Below are positions 1 to 11,800 of a stretch of 64,000 nucleotides of DNA, piece after piece. The stretch comes from Atrichornis clamosus (lineage: Eukaryota > Chordata > Aves > Passeriformes > Menuridae): positions 27,144 through 91,143 of the forward strand of contig WBMZ01003460.1 in NCBI GenBank assembly GCA_013400975.1, given 5' to 3'. Every line of letters begins with the position of its first letter. Within the stretch, counting starts at the first letter, position 1. The notes beneath the pieces were generated by a model. It was given only the letters and a program-made list of their open reading frames with translations, was not told where the DNA came from and made no database searches. The position numbers were made by a program, and so were the translations under genes.

Positions 1-3000
1 CACTTGAAAAGGCTTGCAGACTCTATATCACAAGTTGTATACTTAATATTGGATTTTTTCTAGTCTTTCTGGGTGCTTGAGTCTGCCTGTTGTGTAACTG
101 TGGAGCATCATGGTGTATAGGTTATTCTGCTGCTGTGTTTTTTGGTACCAGAGCCCACTGGTTGCATTTAACAAAATAGACTGAAGTGTTATTGTACACT
201 AAGCCAGACCACTACAGAAAAGAGGGCAAGGCTTTATTTTTTTCCTTTAGTGTCATTACTTTTAGAGTAACTTAATCTCTTAGAGGGTAAGTTTTTCTAT
301 ATTGATAAGGTGCTGTATGCAATATATTGTTGGAGTAAAAAATGGGAAAAATTTTGAAGCAGCTGACAGGTGACACTAATTGATGTAATTAGCATATTGG
401 GCCAGGTGTGCATTAATGGGGACCAAGACCAGAACCCAAGCTCCCCTGCTCCAAGAGACCTGCCTGTTTGGCTGCAGAACCTTGCAAACTTGTATTGGGG
501 TTGTACATTTCTACAGAGACCTTAAAATCTCTGTGGCTGAACTAGCAATGCAGAGTTTCTGATGACCATATGAAAAAAACCTAATAATAATTCATGTGAT
601 ACTCCTTTCTAGTTTTATCACCACAGTAAAACTTGAGCAGCTGGTTGAAGTAAAATGGTGACAGAAATTTTCATTTTGTCATTTATATTCTGTCTTCAAA
701 CAATACTGAAGAGCAAATTGGTCCTACTGTATTATCAGTAATCAATTTAAATGGCCAGTGTGGAAGAGGAAGCTCAATATGCAGACTGCCTTCACAGATC
801 TTTTAAAGTATTTTATTAACAGTTAATAGAGGTTAGGGACTAATTTATTGAAATTCTCATTGAACCCTTCCACATGTGACATGATGAACTTATTTTATAA
901 ATACCTATGAATATCAGTGTAGCGGTGAGTGATTGAGAAAGTGACCTGGGAGAATATGTGCTATGAAGAGACAGCAGCCCTCAGCTGTGTATTTTAGCTG
1001 TGGATAAGATCACTTTGTATTTTTCTTTAGGAGTAGTAGATGGAGACTTAAAGAAGTGTTTTCTTGGGGTTGTTACAGCAAAGTGAGGTAACTTCACCAC
1101 CAGTCTCATGCGTTTACACCCCAGTATCTGTTCCCACATTCTGCTGAGCTGACTTTAGGAAGTTCATTAATATTTAGTGACAGTATGAAGTGCTCTTAAA
1201 ACTGCAAATTAATAGATTTACTTTGTAAGGTACAATCTACAATATTTCTGATAGTGCTCTCAATTCTTGAGGTAGAACTAAGACACAAGTCACTGAACTT
1301 CAGGAGAAATGCACAAGTTTTGCCTTCTTAGTTTATTTCCTTTTCTCTTTTTGATTAGGGATCACAATTGGAATAATTGACTGCTGATTGTGTGATGGCA
1401 CATTGTCCTAAGCAGAACATTTTTCCATAAACATTTGTTCCATAAGTAATTTTAACTAATGACAAATACTTATGAATCATCCTCTTATCACTTACAAAAA
1501 AGAACTTCTAGTCTTCCATCTGTTTCTCCTTAATTTTCAGCTTTATTACACATGCAATTACAATTTTCATCTTCTAAAAAATTCACTACACAGTTCATTT
1601 CCCACAGAAGGTAAATGAATAAAAATTTGTTTTCTTTAGCATTAGCCTGTCTGTTTTCTATGCATGGCTGGCAGCCAGGAATATTAGATTTCAACATTCA
1701 GTTTTTAAAAGTGTGACTTTTAGTGTTAATAATAGATAGTATGTATGGATATTGTGTAAATTATACAGTGGTTGGAATCTGAATCCTCTTTTACCCTTTC
1801 ATTTTTGTGGTCTGTTCAATTCTAAGCAGAATGGCTAATTATACTGAACTAAGATAAATGTTAAAAATTGCTATTGTGCTACAAATAAGCATGAAGTAAT
1901 GAATACTCTGAGGTTTCCTTATTAACTAGGAAGTTCCTATGAGATTGCACTGTTCTTGAAAACAGAAGTTAAAAAATAACATGTAAATACCAGCTTTTCC
2001 CAGCTCATTCTCTGCAGTTGATGTATTGTCATGTTTTAAAGCCATGAAACCCACGTATTGTGTTACTGAAATGTCATGATGTCCTAAGAAATATACTTAG
2101 TAATTTAATAATTCTGTCTGTTTTGTTGTAACCTCATCCAGGTAGAAGGGGAGGGTAAATCTTAATTAAATCAATGTGAGGTGATCAGGGAAGTCTGTGA
2201 TATGGAGTTGTACATTTTTGATTAAATCATCCAAAGATTTATTTACAATTAGACATCTCGATATAGCAGAGCACAGAGATAATTTTTTTTCTTGTCAAGA
2301 AAAAATATATTGAGACATTTATGGCAACGTTGGGGTTTTTTTTCTTTTTAACAACTTTGACACATAATAAAGGAATCACACTCAAGTAAGAATTTAGAAT
2401 AAACATATGCTAGGGAATAAAAACATATTTGCTGTTCGTTTAATTGATTAATGGTTACATTTTGTACAGAGTTTGATAGCAACGTAGATAAAAAACAAGT
2501 CAAATAAAGTTGCTAGTAATGGAATAAGGTAAATAAAGGCTTTTCTTGCACCCAGAACTAGAGAAATAAGGATCTAAATAATATCTAAGAATCAAATAGA
2601 ATTTAAGGAATAATCCATTTATAAATCACTCACACATATCTGCAGTTCACTATCTGGATTAAAAGTCCATACAAGTATGTATATATATTTTTTTTTTAAT
2701 TTTTTTTTTTTTAATTTTCCCCCAAGCCCTGTTCTGAAGTACAGTCATGATTTCATTGGGTGCAGGACTAGCAGACCTATGTGAGGTTTTGTGCCTAAAA
2801 CTCTGTGTCTTCATGAAAATGCAAAAGAGATCTGGTTTTGCCAGTAAACTTACCTGGTTTCTTTGGTTTGATTTTGGGTTTTTGGGGCTATTTTTTGTTT
2901 TTTTAAAGACCCTTCACAGTATTGATTTGGTGAGGTGCTCTTTTGTAAAACCCTGAATTATATGCTTAATTTTAAGCACATACTATTTTCCTCAGTAAAG

Positions 3001-3425
3001 GCATTTTGAGGCATCGACTGCATTTGCTCTCTGTTTGTGCAAACTTTACTATAATTAATTTTAGATATTTTTTCCTATTTAATCTAAAGAGCCTTTAATT
3101 CTCACAGGCTTTGAGAGCATCTCCAATTGTAAATACTCCTTGCTGAATAGCTCAAACAAGCAGATAAAAGTCATGTTTCAGTGAGTTCCTAAATAAGTGT
3201 GTGTGTGAGAGTGCGCGCAGCGTAAGTGCAATTCATTATTTGTGAGCTGCTGTAGATAATCATGTTATGCTGTAGGCCAGTTGAGGTCTAGCTTGACTTT
3301 TTGAACACCGCAGAGATGAGGAAATAATTTAAGAGGAGTACTTAATTGTAATATTTGGTGACATTAATAACAAGTTGTCTAATACAAGAAATGAAGCAAT
3401 TAATTTAGGGCGTGCTTGTCTCCAA

Positions 3426-3475
3426 ATGTTCATGGAACAATCCAGGTTGGGAAGGACCTCAAAAGATCACATGTG
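3426..3475 (-). repeat. CR1 LINE 3'-end relic
   Basis: The + strand reads as the reverse complement of a CR1 3' end: a degenerate 'catggaacaatccagg' start followed by 'ttgggaaggacctcaaaaga'. This matches the CR1 tail phrase in which a terminal ATTCTATG-type repeat is preceded by TTCCAACC and a GATCTTTGAGGTCC-like box. Similarity fades after about 50 bp. A pure A run follows at about 3519-3534; I do not think it is the CR1 tail, because CR1 elements end in short tandem repeats rather than poly(A). The assignment is from memory of the consensus. Confidence 0.55.
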
Positions 3476-6400
3476 CATGCTTCTATTCCCTGTTCTTCCG
3501 TCTCCACACCCACTGAGAAAAAAAAAAAAAAAAAGTGCCTCCAAATTTTGCAACAGTTTTCTAGATAAGACCATGAATTAGCACCCGAGTATCTGTGTCT
3601 GGGCTCTCAGGCAGAGTTTTCATTAGAGAACCCAGTGCTACTACAACACACTCCAAACATCCACAGCGTTCTCTAGTGAAGAGGAGGAGGGCTTTGGTGC
3701 AGGTAATGAAGAAATGTTATATCAACTAACAAAGCAAAAAGCAAACCATAAAGAATTTGCATTAGGATTATAAGTTAAAACTTCAAACCAAGTTGTACGT
3801 AAATGGCGAGTGGCAATAAATAAGCTACTTTGAGTAGGGTCAATAAAGACCTTTTCAGGAGGAGTGTGTAAGTAGCGGTTCTGACATACTGAATAATTAC
3901 TGTTTGTTTGGAAGATTTTTGGTTAACTTTACAACTGGCTTAGGCACTGGGATAGTAACGCCATGAGAAAATATAAGTGCCTGTTTATAGCAGCAAGATC
4001 TATTAAATCTGATTTTCAGAATCCTCTGCATGTTTGTGATTCTAAATTGGTGTTTTAAAATGTGATATATTCTCAAAATGTTTTTTGTGGTTTTTTATAT
4101 TTTAAGTCAAAACAAAAAATGTGTTTAGTCCAGTTAATGATTTTTAGTCATTGTGCTGATGTAAGACACGTCTTTATATCCTCTGTCTGTACTTAAATTG
4201 ATTTTTAGACATTTGGAGAGAAAGAATATTGTTATGAGGATATAATACCAGTACTTTTCACTAGCATGATACCTTCTTTTAAGATCTACAACCTTTACCT
4301 AATATACTGTATATGTTATTTATTATAATGAACTGAGATAAAATGATTATCCCAGAAAAGCACTATAAACAAGAGAGAGAACAGTGGGTAGAATCCGTAT
4401 ATACCAGTCTCACTTGTCAAACATTTTTCTGATAAATTTATACCTTTAATTTAAGCACCTTTATGTATGGCAAAAATAATTGTATGGCTACAATCTCCTC
4501 AAGAACAGAGCAGTGCATATAGGGTACAATTTATCAATTTACTTTTTTTTTTTTAATTTTCAGTTGTATTTCCTTTCTTTTCTAATTATTTCATAACAAA
4601 GAAAGTATCTAGCTTCTTAGTGGTTGATTCTGGACTAGCTGGAAATAATAACATTAAAAAACCCCAAGACCTGTCTGTAAAAACAAAAAGGGCTTTGTAT
4701 GAGTGGTGCTGGTATCAAATGTGGGTTCTGTTGTGTTTCCTTATCAATACGGATCTGAATTCTTCCTCATTTTGTCTGTGACTTTCTGGGAAAGATGGTG
4801 ATCAGAATTCAAGAACAGAGTACTGGTAAGCAAAGCCCTGTAGGTAAAAAAAAGGTTCTGTGTGATGCTGAGAGGTCTGTGTTTACTTTCTTGCTTGCCT
4901 ACTTAATGGGAGGGAGAAAAATGGGGAGGAGAAGGAGATCACTGGCACTTTGGTGAAGCACCATTTCTGACAAGTGCATTACTTAGGAATTCAGTTTTTC
5001 AAATTGAACAAAATCATTTTAAAAGGAAAATTTTATAGAACTTCTACTTCGTTAGGACATGGTGGAGAATGCATCTCAAACAAGAGTTTCTTTTAAAAAA
5101 ATCCTAAATTTTAACTAGTGTGTAGCAACATAGGATTGTGTTGTAAAGCACTTTCATGACTCTTGAGAGAGGAACTATGCTGTTATTTTAAAAGAATAGA
5201 TGTGTCATCAATCAAACCAGTGAACTGCTCTATAAGTGCATTTCATGCATGAATTAACCAGCTACTAGCTAGTAGATATCAAATCGATGTGTTCTGCTTG
5301 CCAGCTGACATGGAATGTGCTCAAGCAGAAATACTGTATCCAGCACGAGGTCATGGCTAGAAATATATGAGCTACTGGAGGTTTTGCTGGTCTAACACCT
5401 GCTAAAGCCGTGCACTTATGGCTGTGGCTTTGCACTACTTTGCCGTGGTCTAATAGGAGAGACAAAAAGCAAAGGACTTCTGCCGATGTCTTTTTGGACC
5501 TGTTATGACTGAAATATTTAACAAAATCTTTATCGTAAAGGTAGAAAATGAATCCAGAATTCCGGTGTTACAAATTCATCAAGGCTGGTGAGGCTGGTAG
5601 AAGATGGGTCCTTGTTTTCAGGACAGTCTCTGTGGAGTCATCACAGAGCTTTTTGATTATGTTTGTGCCTTTATGTCTGTGCTTCAATTGTTTTTTATTT
5701 TCATTTATCTCCAAAATTCCAGCAGTAGAACTGCAAAATATGTTTGACATCTACTGACTATGGGAGAGAAAGGGAAATAATAGCTCTGTCATAGACATAG
5801 GACTTGAAACTCTTTTGCTGGGTCATTTTATGAGTGAAAACTTGTTTTGTGCTAGTTTTGAGAAATGTTTTATTATAGTTTCTCCTGCAAATTTAGTGTT
5901 TGCTTCTGATCCATGAGTTAATTGGTTTCCACATCTTTATCAAATTTCTGAAAGTGTTCTTAATGTAAGAATTGACAGGTTTAAAGTGGGAATATATCCT
6001 TAGATTTCTTTCTAACAGAGCACGTTGACTTGGTTAATTTTGATCATTTCCACATATATAAAGATGTGAAAATAATAATCCAATTCCACACGTCAAAAAA
6101 GGAACCAAATGCATTGCATTCTTTTACCTGTGCAAGACTGCTGCTCTTGGAAACCCTGGTTTAGTATTCCTTCGGGTGTGGAAAAAAAAGCAAACCCTGT
6201 TCTCGGTTACTTCTGAAATATTCACAGAGTTCATGATTCTTAGGGATTTCATTTTCCAGAAATTTCAATGAATATCAAGTGTGTAAAGAGGAGAGAAGGC
6301 AGGAAAGATTGTATCCAGACTGCTGGTTTGGATCTCCAGATGGAAGGAATGATGTCAAACCGAGTCCCAGCAGGTTGTGTAAATGCCTTCCAGTAAGAGT

Positions 6401-7644
6401 AGCTGGAGGGAACTGCTGGATAAGCTGAAAATTTGCACTGTGCAAGATCTTAAAATTGCTTAAAACCCATCCATGTTTTCAGAGGAGTGTCTGCCAAGTC
6501 AAATACATTCAAAGTACGATTATAATGAAGCAGCTTAGTTAAAAATGTGATCCGTGTTTCCTGAATAATTTCCTGCTGCACTTGTATCTGTATTTGCTAG
6601 AAAGGCTAAAAACATGGAGCCAGTAATACTTTTATTGCCATTTCCCAACCAAGCAGTCTGACTGATTAAAAAAAAAAAAAAAAGATGTATGGTATCCTAA
6701 TTTATCCTTATTTTATTAAAATAGACTGGATTTGTATTAATGCCAAGTAAGAAATGCTCTTCATGCCATTTCCATTAACCATTTACTTTTCATGCCTTGA
6801 GAAAAGGTTCTCTTCTGTCTTGTTCTTGATGTTTCCAGCTGTCAAAACAGTTATTTCCATTTGATCACTGAAGTACAAGCCTGACTTCAACTCTGAAAGA
6901 AATAGTGGACCACAAAGGAGGTGACCAATTTTGAATATTGACATGAGGTATTTAACCTAGTCAGTGACAGATAAATAAACCCATTCAGTAATAAAGATTG
7001 CCAAATTAATTTTTTTTTTTTATTCTTGGAGTATATTTCTGAGAATTGATGGCACAAATGTAGAGACATGGTTAGCTCTTGATGAGAGAATAACTTCAGT
7101 CTGATAAAGTGTAATCAGGATTGTTTACATAGTAACTATTAACACTGTGGAAAGTGGAAATAAATTATTTAATTTCATAGAAAGTTCTCTGGCACAGATA
7201 GAAAGCTCAAAAATTAAGAGAGAGGGTGAACAAAAAAAAGGCAAAAATCTACTGTATAGGAACAGAGAATATTTTCATGAGAAGTTGTTGGTGCCAATTG
7301 GAGCATATAGGAAATCATGAACAATAGATGCATTCAAAATCTCAGTGGTAACTGAATCCTGTTGATTTCTAAGAAGTGTCTCAAATAGTTGTGAGATTAA
7401 AGAGTAGAGGCAATTGCTGAGAAAATGACACAAAAAGACTGGAATAATAATACACTAAACAGAGCAGATAAAAGAGATAGTGTGTGATGGCTCTAAAAAT
7501 CACAGTGGTGATTTTGAATCAAACTGAAATTAAGTTGCAGTCACTGCTAGGTTAGGGTGACCATCCTGATTTTTCCTTTTTGAAGCAGAGGGAGCTTCTT
7601 TCTAAATGCAAGTAGCAATTTGTTGTTATTAAAGTGTTGTTCTA

Positions 7645-7775
7645 ATCCACTTTTCAAGGTCTTCAAGAGCAGGTTGGATAAACCAACGTGGTCTGACCTC
7701 ACAGTTGATCTTGCTTTGGGTGTGAGGTCAGATGAGACATCTCCTGAGGCTTCTTCTAGCCTGAGTTTTTCTAAG
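7645..7775 (+). repeat. Old CR1 LINE 3' fragment, sense on +
   Basis: The segment contains 'ggtcttcaagagcaggttgg', then 'gttgatcttgctttgggtgt', then a block resembling 'ctcctgaggcttcttctagc'. The order and spacing match the 3' region of an older CR1 subfamily: a 'ttcaagaccaggctgga' box, a 'tgatcttgcc' box, and 'gacctcctgaggtcccttcc'. The terminal tandem repeat is lost. Similarity may extend leftwards to about 7560, but that is uncertain. A 129-codon minus-strand open frame covering 7547-7936 is a shadow of this repeat and its flank, not a gene. Confidence 0.6.
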
Positions 7776-8067
7776 AAAATATAAATACAGCATTGTCCCT
7801 GCAAATCTCTCCAATATTCATCTTCTATTGATTTCTTGGAGATTAAATATGCAGATTCATGGTGGAGAAGTAGAGGTATTTTGTTGTTGTGGATATTGCA
7901 TCTGTTCTTTGCTATCAGGTTTTCTGTATCTGTCAAGGAAAATACACCTCTGTAATAGAGGCACCTGTAATGGAAATTCTCCCTGTGAGATGTTCCAATA
8001 GGCTTTAGCTTGGCTGAGCCATGAACAATTTAAAGTATTAAATTTAACGTATTTAAAGTATACAATT

Positions 8068-8097
8068 TAATAGTCATTGCAGATGCAATGACTATTA
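8068..8097. repeat. Perfect inverted repeat, 14-bp arms
   Basis: The left arm is TAATAGTCATTGCA (8068-8081), the spacer is GA, and the right arm is TGCAATGACTATTA (8084-8097). The arms are perfectly complementary. A second small inverted pair (CAGGTG/CACCTG) follows at about 8098-8120, then two copies of a 'ttttgcagattt' unit embedded in T runs (8129-8162). No transposon ends or target duplication were seen. Confidence 0.9.
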
Positions 8098-8580
8098 CAG
8101 GTGCAATATTTTTCCACCTGATTTTTATTTTTGCAGATTTTTTTTTTTGCAGATTTTTTTTTCCTAGAACATAATAATATTATTTTTTTCTCTCTTCTGA
8201 ATACATTACTTATTCTCTTCGAATGTCTCAACCAAGTGTATTCTCTCTGCTGAGGTGTTGGGCTGTCACGCAAATTGGACTTTCTACCAGTTTCCACAGG
8301 CTTGTCATCACTGAAAGAAATGATATGTATTTATTTTAAATTGTCCTTTTACTTCAGTGCTGACAGTTCTCTGCAGTGCCTGACATTTTTGAGAGGAAAC
8401 AGCCTGTCATATCTTGAGTTTCAGGGAGGAGAGCATTTAAAATACAGGAAGAGTCCTAGGTGACATGACACTATTGCTTTTTTTTCCACCCTCACACTCT
8501 TCACTGTTCAAACTCCATGAAATCCGTGCATAGGGCTGCAGTATTCGAGGGGTTATTGGCTGGGGAAGGCAGCTGAATCC

Positions 8581-8880
8581 AGGTGGTTTGTGTGTTCCCA
8601 CGAGATTTATCTGTGACCAGGGAGCAAACCCGTCCGTCTGCGGAGCGGCCTGGGACGCATCGCACCGGTTCGGGAACGCCTGTGGGAATGCGTCTGAGGG
8701 GCACCTGTGCTCTCCAGAGCACTCTGCTTCCTTCAGGGTGTCGGGTTGTCGCTGCCGGACTCGTGAACCGGTTCAGAGAGCTCGGAACCGGCAGGGCACG
8801 GAGATGAGGTGGTGTGGAATGTGACGGCGTTCAACAGGAGGGAAGGGCTGCCGCTGCTCCTCGTGGGGCTGCGGAATGGC
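8581..8880. promoter_or_regulatory. CpG-dense patch, possible intronic regulatory element
   Basis: Counting by eye gives about 24 CpG dinucleotides in 300 bp, against very few in the neighbouring AT-rich intron. The patch contains several ACCGG or CCGGTT motifs (near 8664, 8769 and 8786). Several overlapping open frames on both strands are a by-product of the GC content and have no recognisable domain. It could be a small CpG island (enhancer or alternative promoter), or the remains of a GC-rich mobile element. The sequence alone does not decide between these. Confidence 0.35.
8764..8775. promoter_or_regulatory. Palindromic AACCGGTT site (grainyhead-like motif)
   Basis: TGAACCGGTTCA is a perfect 12-bp palindrome containing AACCGGTT, the known consensus of grainyhead-like (GRHL) and related CP2-family factors. 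It sits inside the CpG-dense patch, with similar half-type motifs about 100 bp to the left and 15-20 bp to the right. Binding is inferred only from the motif. Confidence 0.35.
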
Positions 8881-11800
8881 AGGAGAAGCAACTGGCACGT
8901 CACCCTTGCCTGGAGCCACCTCTGTTGGTGTGTGCAAAGTCTGCGCATTTGAGAAAGATTTAGAAGAAAAAGGAAAAAAACAAAAAAACAAAACCAATGC
9001 AAAAAATGCCAAGAAAACCAGGATAGAAATCTGCCGTGGTTGTTAGTGGTGTGTGAGAAAATGTGCACATACAGACAAAGGGAGAAGGACTCTGAGCTCA
9101 TTTATAAGAAAAATAAACCAAAATTAAAATCGGACTATGTCATGCACAGACCTGGCTGGTTTTTTCCTGTAAATTTCTGTGAAGTATCAGCAGCTCTTAA
9201 GAGACTGTAATAAGATTTCAAAATTAATTAGTCTAACTTTATTTCAGTTATACAGTACATTATTAAAGGAAATATTATGTATCCCATTGTTTTTATAATT
9301 CTGCAATGAACTGAATTCTAGAGGAAATGTTTTGGATTATTTAATAAATCTTTTCCTTCAACTCACTTTCTTGCTCTCTCACTCACTGCCTCTCTCTCAC
9401 ATCAGTATTCTCTGTGAAATTCCTGTTTAATCTGTAAACACTTCTTTGTGAGGTGATCTTAAAATTTGCTTTAAAATTATAATTTTTTATGAAATATATC
9501 CTTGATGATCTAGTTTTAGAAATGTTACAATTATAAGATAATCATAACTGTTTTGACAAAACCGTGTAATAGCTGAGTCTTTATCTTGTCAAAGGATAGT
9601 CCAAGTCAGAACAGAAAATGTGGCTGTGCTGAGCCCTGAGGAAAGCAATCAGTTAATGAATTAATAACTTACCTGTAGTATATATCAGACTCTTTCTTTA
9701 GGGCAACATTGAGAAAAGTGCCCTGATTTTGTTCATTTCCCAATGCTAATATAACAGGGGTTTCTTAACTGTTGATTACTCACAATTTCAGTTATATTTT
9801 GAAGAAGTTATAGGCCTGTCCAGCTTGATTAGGAATTTCACTCTGATGCCTCCTAAAAATCTGACTCAATACGTTCATCTGAGCTTTTCAGTTCTCTCTT
9901 GAATTTTTATCATTAAAATGAAGGTGATGTTTAGTAATTGCATAATGCCAAGACTGCTAATATTGGCTCAGCATTGATTAATATTCATACTTACCCCATC
10001 TCTTTTAAAGAACTGTTATTCTTGCAGTAAGGCTCTCTGGGATGTTTTCTTTGGCCTTCTCAATCAAAAGGGAGTTTTCACATAGATTAATAAGATTTTA
10101 TATATCTAAATCTCACAGATATTACATCACAAGCAGAGCAAAAATTAAAAGTGTTCTCACCTGTGAGAGGGTTCTTAGGAGAAAAATATCGAAGGCCAGA
10201 AAACTTAGCTGAAAGCCATTTGAAGTGTTCAGGTATTCTGTGATACAGAGGGAAAATGATTTAGATTTGACAAACCAAGGGCAGCAGTATTACCAGAATA
10301 GAAAAATTACTTGAATATATTTGGGCAAATGAAGAATATACATATACATGCTTTCTGCAGTGTGTCTGTTTCTAACTTCTCCCTTGCTAACTGAGGAGAC
10401 AGCTGGCTTTTTACCCAAAAGGAAATACTAGCACATTCATGTGTTAATAGAACAAACTAAACACAGCAGAGCAAATCCTTTTGCCTATAAAAAAAGTTCC
10501 AATTAAATATTCATATAATATTTTTCCTTTTCAAGAAGTGCATCCTCAGGCAGCCCAATTAAATGGAAGCACAGAAGGGAAATATTTTTGTTACAATACT
10601 GCATTTCTCAACAGCACTAAGCATAAAAATTCAGTCTGAAGCTCAGATATTCAAATTTTTGTGAGATATTTTTCTTAACTTTTTAATATTAAAATTAAAT
10701 TTACAGTTTTACCTTCAGGTAACTTCGTGGCTTGTTTCAGTATTTCTGAAGGGAGGATTCTATCATCACTGTTTTTTTGTCATAAAATCTCAATTTCTAT
10801 TAGACCGAAATCTGTGGTGAAATTCTGTAGGGATTGTTCAATATCCTTTTAGATGTGGAAAGGCACACGGAGCTATTAGCGTAATAACAGGCATATTAAT
10901 GGCACTTTTGGCATTGGAGTCTCTTTCCTTTTTGCAGTGGTAGCCCCTTAATTGAAGGAAGCAAGGCTAGGCTTATCAATAAATAAACTTGGAATATTTA
11001 TTCATTTCCATAAGCCTCCTTGAAAAATATTGCAAAATACTTATCTTAAAAATAAGTATTATGTGTGTTAGATTAACTCTTATTTGTTTTATTATTAAGT
11101 TGTAAGGTTGTAAGTTTTTCAGCAGTTAATTGCAGTGATCCTGAGCAGCATTAACTTGCCAATCCTTTCAGTTTCTGGATGTGTTCTTAAGGCTTTGTTC
11201 TGTGTCAGGATCTTGGGAATCTGTAAAGCATCAGGAAAAAGAGCACTCATTCAACTGTTGTGCCTCTTTAGTTCTGCATCTAAGCACAGCCTGAATTCTC
11301 AGACTTAAGCTAGATTTTATCTCACTATGAATTATTATATTCTTACCCTGTAATTCCTCCCCCCCTCCATTAAAAGTATCGGACACTCGGGGTTCTGGTA
11401 GCTGTCTCTGATTTTTTGCTTTTGAATCTCTTCTGCAAAACAATGTCTTAGGCCACCATCTGCTCTCAACAAACCTTTCAGTTGGATCTCCAGTTCTGCT
11501 TAATCACGGGTTTATTTCCGCTCTACTTAAGAATTATTATGATTTTTTTGTTCTTTAGTGTTTTGAATAAATTCTCTACTTTTTTGCAATGCACTTATAT
11601 AATAGGCTGTAATAAGGGAAGCCTAGTAACAAAAGCAATATAAATATAATTTCTGTTGAAGGTATTTACCTTTCTGAAGGTCTGTGGAATTGTACAATTG
11701 CATAGGGAGTGATCTGTGAACTCTGGGAAATAGCTTGAGATACGTGAGTAAAGAAAACTTTGAAATTCAAATACAAATAAACTTTTTTGCTGTTTCTCGT

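Noticed and set aside
3519..3534. A run considered as the poly(A) tail of a retrocopy
   Set aside because: No coding or 3' UTR-like sequence of a known gene precedes it and no target duplication was found.
5135..5180. 'gttgtaaagcactttcatga' resembling a MIR-type SINE box
   Set aside because: Only one box matches and the neighbouring boxes are missing, so chance is likely.
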